Positions 62,137 to 64,000 of a DNA stretch of 64,000 nt are shown here, one piece after another (the first letter of the stretch is position 1; the number at the start of each line of letters is the position of its first letter). The DNA comes from CANLBN01 sp050633825. Its GTDB lineage: Bacteria; Pseudomonadota; Gammaproteobacteria; Pseudomonadales; Cellvibrionaceae. Under the pieces are notes generated by a model. It saw nothing but the letters and a program-made list of their open reading frames with translations. It searched no databases and was not told where the DNA came from. Location: assembly GCA_050633825.1 (NCBI GenBank), contig JBOEHG010000032.1, positions 1 to 64,000 on the forward strand, read 5' to 3'. The translations under genes were made by a program, and so were the position numbers.

Positions 62137-64000
62137 TTAAGGTGTTGGTGCTGAAGGAGCAGCTATAACTGCCGGCTCTCGGCGATGCTCCCAACTATCA
62201 AAAGGATTGCTTGGATAACATCTCAAGTCAGCATCAAAATAATCGTTATCAACACAAGTGTGATATTGGCCTGCCATATTAACATCCTGAGGAAGTGCTG
62301 AGGAACCATTGTCTGGCCGGACTAAACCGGTTTCACTTCTAAATATGTTATGTGACACCATAAAGTCTTGAGCAAGAACACCATCACTTTCTTCTCGGAC
62401 ACCAGTCCCTATTTTACCGCCACCTGGATGAGTACCAAAAGCAGCCGGATTATCATCACCTACACGGTTATGGCTTATAGATAAGTAACGACTAACATGA
62501 ATGTAATCATCATTTGTGCCAGTATAGATATCCGCTCTAGTTCGCCCTTCAACATCGCCTTGCCAATTTGCTGGCAAATCACCTCGAGAAGTCCATTGTC
62601 CTGAGAATAAGTTTCCATCAACGCAAAGGCGGGGAGTAATCTTAGCTTTATTGACTGTATGGTGGCCGCCTCTAAAGAAGCTTCTCATAACATTAAAGCG
62701 GTACCAACCTGCAACCCGTAAGTTATGCTCGCCGGCTTTTCTCACTCGAGAATCAACGATGCCGGTAAAATTCACCATAACACAACCGACAGTACCAATA
62801 TTCAATGTGGATGCGGTATTTGATTCTGCACCTGAAGAACCTACTATATCAACCTTGGAGATATACCCACCTTTAGGAAAGGGAACATTCGAACAATTAA
62901 GAAATGTAGGGTGATCTGTACATCTAACACCACCTGAGAAAGAAAGGTTTCCACCAGTATAGGGTGCTGTTTCCATATCCATATCGATATCATGTATACC
63001 TACATGATTAAAAGATTCAGGGAAGTTAAAGACCGCCATCCTCAAACCTTCAAAATAAGCATTATTTGTCCAGCCATTGGCAGAGACATCAGCATCAGTA
63101 AGCGTTACATCAATTGATGTAACCGATGAGCCCGAAGACCTGAAAGAGGCAATACCTGTTTCTACCCTAGCTTGAAGATCCGGGAAACTGTCCGTACTGT
63201 CACCAAAATTCGAAACTTTATAATTTGATTGACCACTTTGAATAGCGAAATAATTATACTGGCTGGTTTCATATAAATCATCGGCATCAAAAACATCGCC
63301 TCGTTTTAGTAAAACCAACTTGCCATCAAATTGATCAGGAAGAGGAATAGTCGACTGTTTGGTCGCTCCAGTAGGACATGCTTTTTCAAATCCGGTCCAA
63401 TCTGAAGTTAAACTTAGAGTATTAGAGACGCATATTGTATTCGCAGCACTCCACTCCGTTGATTCTGATCTAACAGAGATAGTGACGAAATCATCATCAA
63501 AATTACCCGATGCATTCTGTGCTCTCATGCCAATAGTGTAATTACAGGTCCCTGTATCGCACAAAAAAGTCTTTGTTACTAAAGGCACATGACCAGACTC
63601 AAATGCAGTATCCCCATTCACATAGGTATAGGTCTGATCATAAAGTGAACCATAGGTATCACTTTCATCTGTATCAAAATCCCAATGATACGATAACTGC
63701 GACCATACTCCATGGCTGTCTAAACCTTGTGCTGTTGTTTTATCTGCACTGAAGACTACTGTACATGGGGAAGCACAATTTGTTCTAGATGGGTTAATCA
63801 CCGCATTAACAGAGCCAGTGCCTGGGTTCTGCGATGACGTATCAACAACATTAAAATTAGTAGTGAATGACGTACCAACATCACCACCCAAGTCAGTCAA
63901 TTGATAAGGTGTGGCAGTAATCGTGCAAGAACCCGTTGCCAAAGTCGTAAAATCAACCCCTTGCTGTGCAACGGTATAAGGCGCACCGTTTTCATGTCTA
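62137..64000 (-). CDS. Large secreted PKD / beta-helix-like surface protein (N-terminus beyond window)
   Basis: The frame is open to the right edge, so the N-terminus, including any signal peptide, is missing; about 620 residues are seen. The edge part reads ENGAPYTVAQQGVDF then GSCTITATPY, as in beta-sandwich modules of exported carbohydrate-binding proteins. A PKD-like domain follows (YHWDFDTDESD) with cysteine pairs CASPC and CDTGTC. The remainder (about residues 200-605) has a turn-rich pattern with VDSRVRKAGEHNLRV, RGGHHTVNKAKI and ISHNRVGDDNP, suggestive of a right-handed beta-helix such as in polysaccharide lyases. The C-terminus is Pro/Ala-rich. Function is unproven. Confidence 0.8.
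   Translation of the reverse strand, partial: RHENGAPYTVAQQGVDFTTLATGSCTITATPYQLTDLGGDVGTSFTTNFNVVDTSSQNPGTGSVNAVINPSRTNCASPCTVVFSADKTTAQGLDSHGVWSQLSYHWDFDTDESDTYGSLYDQTYTYVNGDTAFESGHVPLVTKTFLCDTGTCNYTIGMRAQNASGNFDDDFVTISVRSESTEWSAANTICVSNTLSLTSDWTGFEKACPTGATKQSTIPLPDQFDGKLVLLKRGDVFDADDLYETSQYNYFAIQSGQSNYKVSNFGDSTDSFPDLQARVETGIASFRSSGSSVTSIDVTLTDADVSANGWTNNAYFEGLRMAVFNFPESFNHVGIHDIDMDMETAPYTGGNLSFSGGVRCTDHPTFLNCSNVPFPKGGYISKVDIVGSSGAESNTASTLNIGTVGCVMVNFTGIVDSRVRKAGEHNLRVAGWYRFNVMRSFFRGGHHTVNKAKITPRLCVDGNLFSGQWTSRGDLPANWQGDVEGRTRADIYTGTNDDYIHVSRYLSISHNRVGDDNPAAFGTHPGGGKIGTGVREESDGVLAQDFMVSHNIFRSETGLVRPDNGSSALPQDVNMAGQYHTCVDNDYFDADLRCYPSNPFDSWEHRREPAVIAAPSAPTP

Noticed and set aside
1..64000. 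Search for CRISPR arrays, insertion sequences, prophage, tRNA and rRNA genes
   Set aside because: No regular spaced repeats, transposase frames, phage genes or tRNA-like cloverleaf ends were seen; genes are nearly all chromosomal housekeeping types.

Overview
The window reads as an ordinary chromosome segment of a gammaproteobacterium. Gene order points to Pseudomonadales in the broad sense (Pseudomonas, Cellvibrionales and marine relatives). Two syntenic blocks known from Pseudomonas aeruginosa are present: ampD - DUF1631 gene - nadC - pilA - pilB - pilC - pilD - coaE - yacG, and rnhB - lpxB - lpxA - fabZ - lpxD - skp - bamA - rseP - dxr - cdsA - uppS - frr - pyrH - tsf - rpsB // map - glnD - dapC - yffB - dapD. 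By eye the DNA is moderately AT-rich, unlike Pseudomonas itself, so a marine Cellvibrionales-like host is my guess; this was not measured. I saw no tRNA, rRNA, CRISPR array, insertion sequence or prophage.

Layout. 1-7.5 kb (minus): groL (cut by the left edge) and groS behind a near-perfect sigma-32 promoter, then fxsA, ampG, yajQ, maf, ampD and a large DUF1631 gene. 7.8-14.9 kb: nadC, two type IV pilin genes on the minus strand (the first with a sigma-54 promoter), then pilB-pilC-pilD-coaE-yacG (plus). 15-30.6 kb: mixed single genes, namely a DUF4892/OmpA protein, uup, a Tat-type M15 peptidase, a MATE exporter, dinG, an acyltransferase, pyrB, sbcB, an OmpA-like protein, phhB, class I fumarase and a coiled-coil membrane protein. 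30.8-31.4 kb: a PuuD-like membrane protein. 31.6-46.4 kb (minus): the long rpsB-to-rnhB run for translation, isoprenoid and phospholipid precursors, outer-membrane assembly and lipid A.

46.6-48.8 kb holds a two-gene cassette, an HExxH lipoprotein plus a small exported partner, between rpsB and map, which are usually direct divergent neighbours. 49-60.9 kb (mostly plus): map-glnD-dapC-nth, an inserted minus-strand Cache sensor kinase whose phosphoacceptor His is replaced by Gln, yffB-dapD-dapE, moaC-moaD-moaE and two unknown small genes. 61-64 kb: a glycosyltransferase converging on a large secreted PKD/beta-helix-like protein cut by the right edge.

Functionally the window is dominated by envelope biogenesis (peptidoglycan recycling by AmpG/AmpD, lipid A by LpxD/A/B and FabZ, outer-membrane proteins by Skp/BamA/RseP, undecaprenyl and CDP-diacylglycerol precursors, meso-diaminopimelate by DapC/D/E) and type IV pili. 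The parts most worth follow-up are the His-less sensor kinase, the rpsB/map lipoprotein cassette, the calcium-loop-like insertion in the BamA barrel, and an endonuclease III with unusual cysteine spacing.
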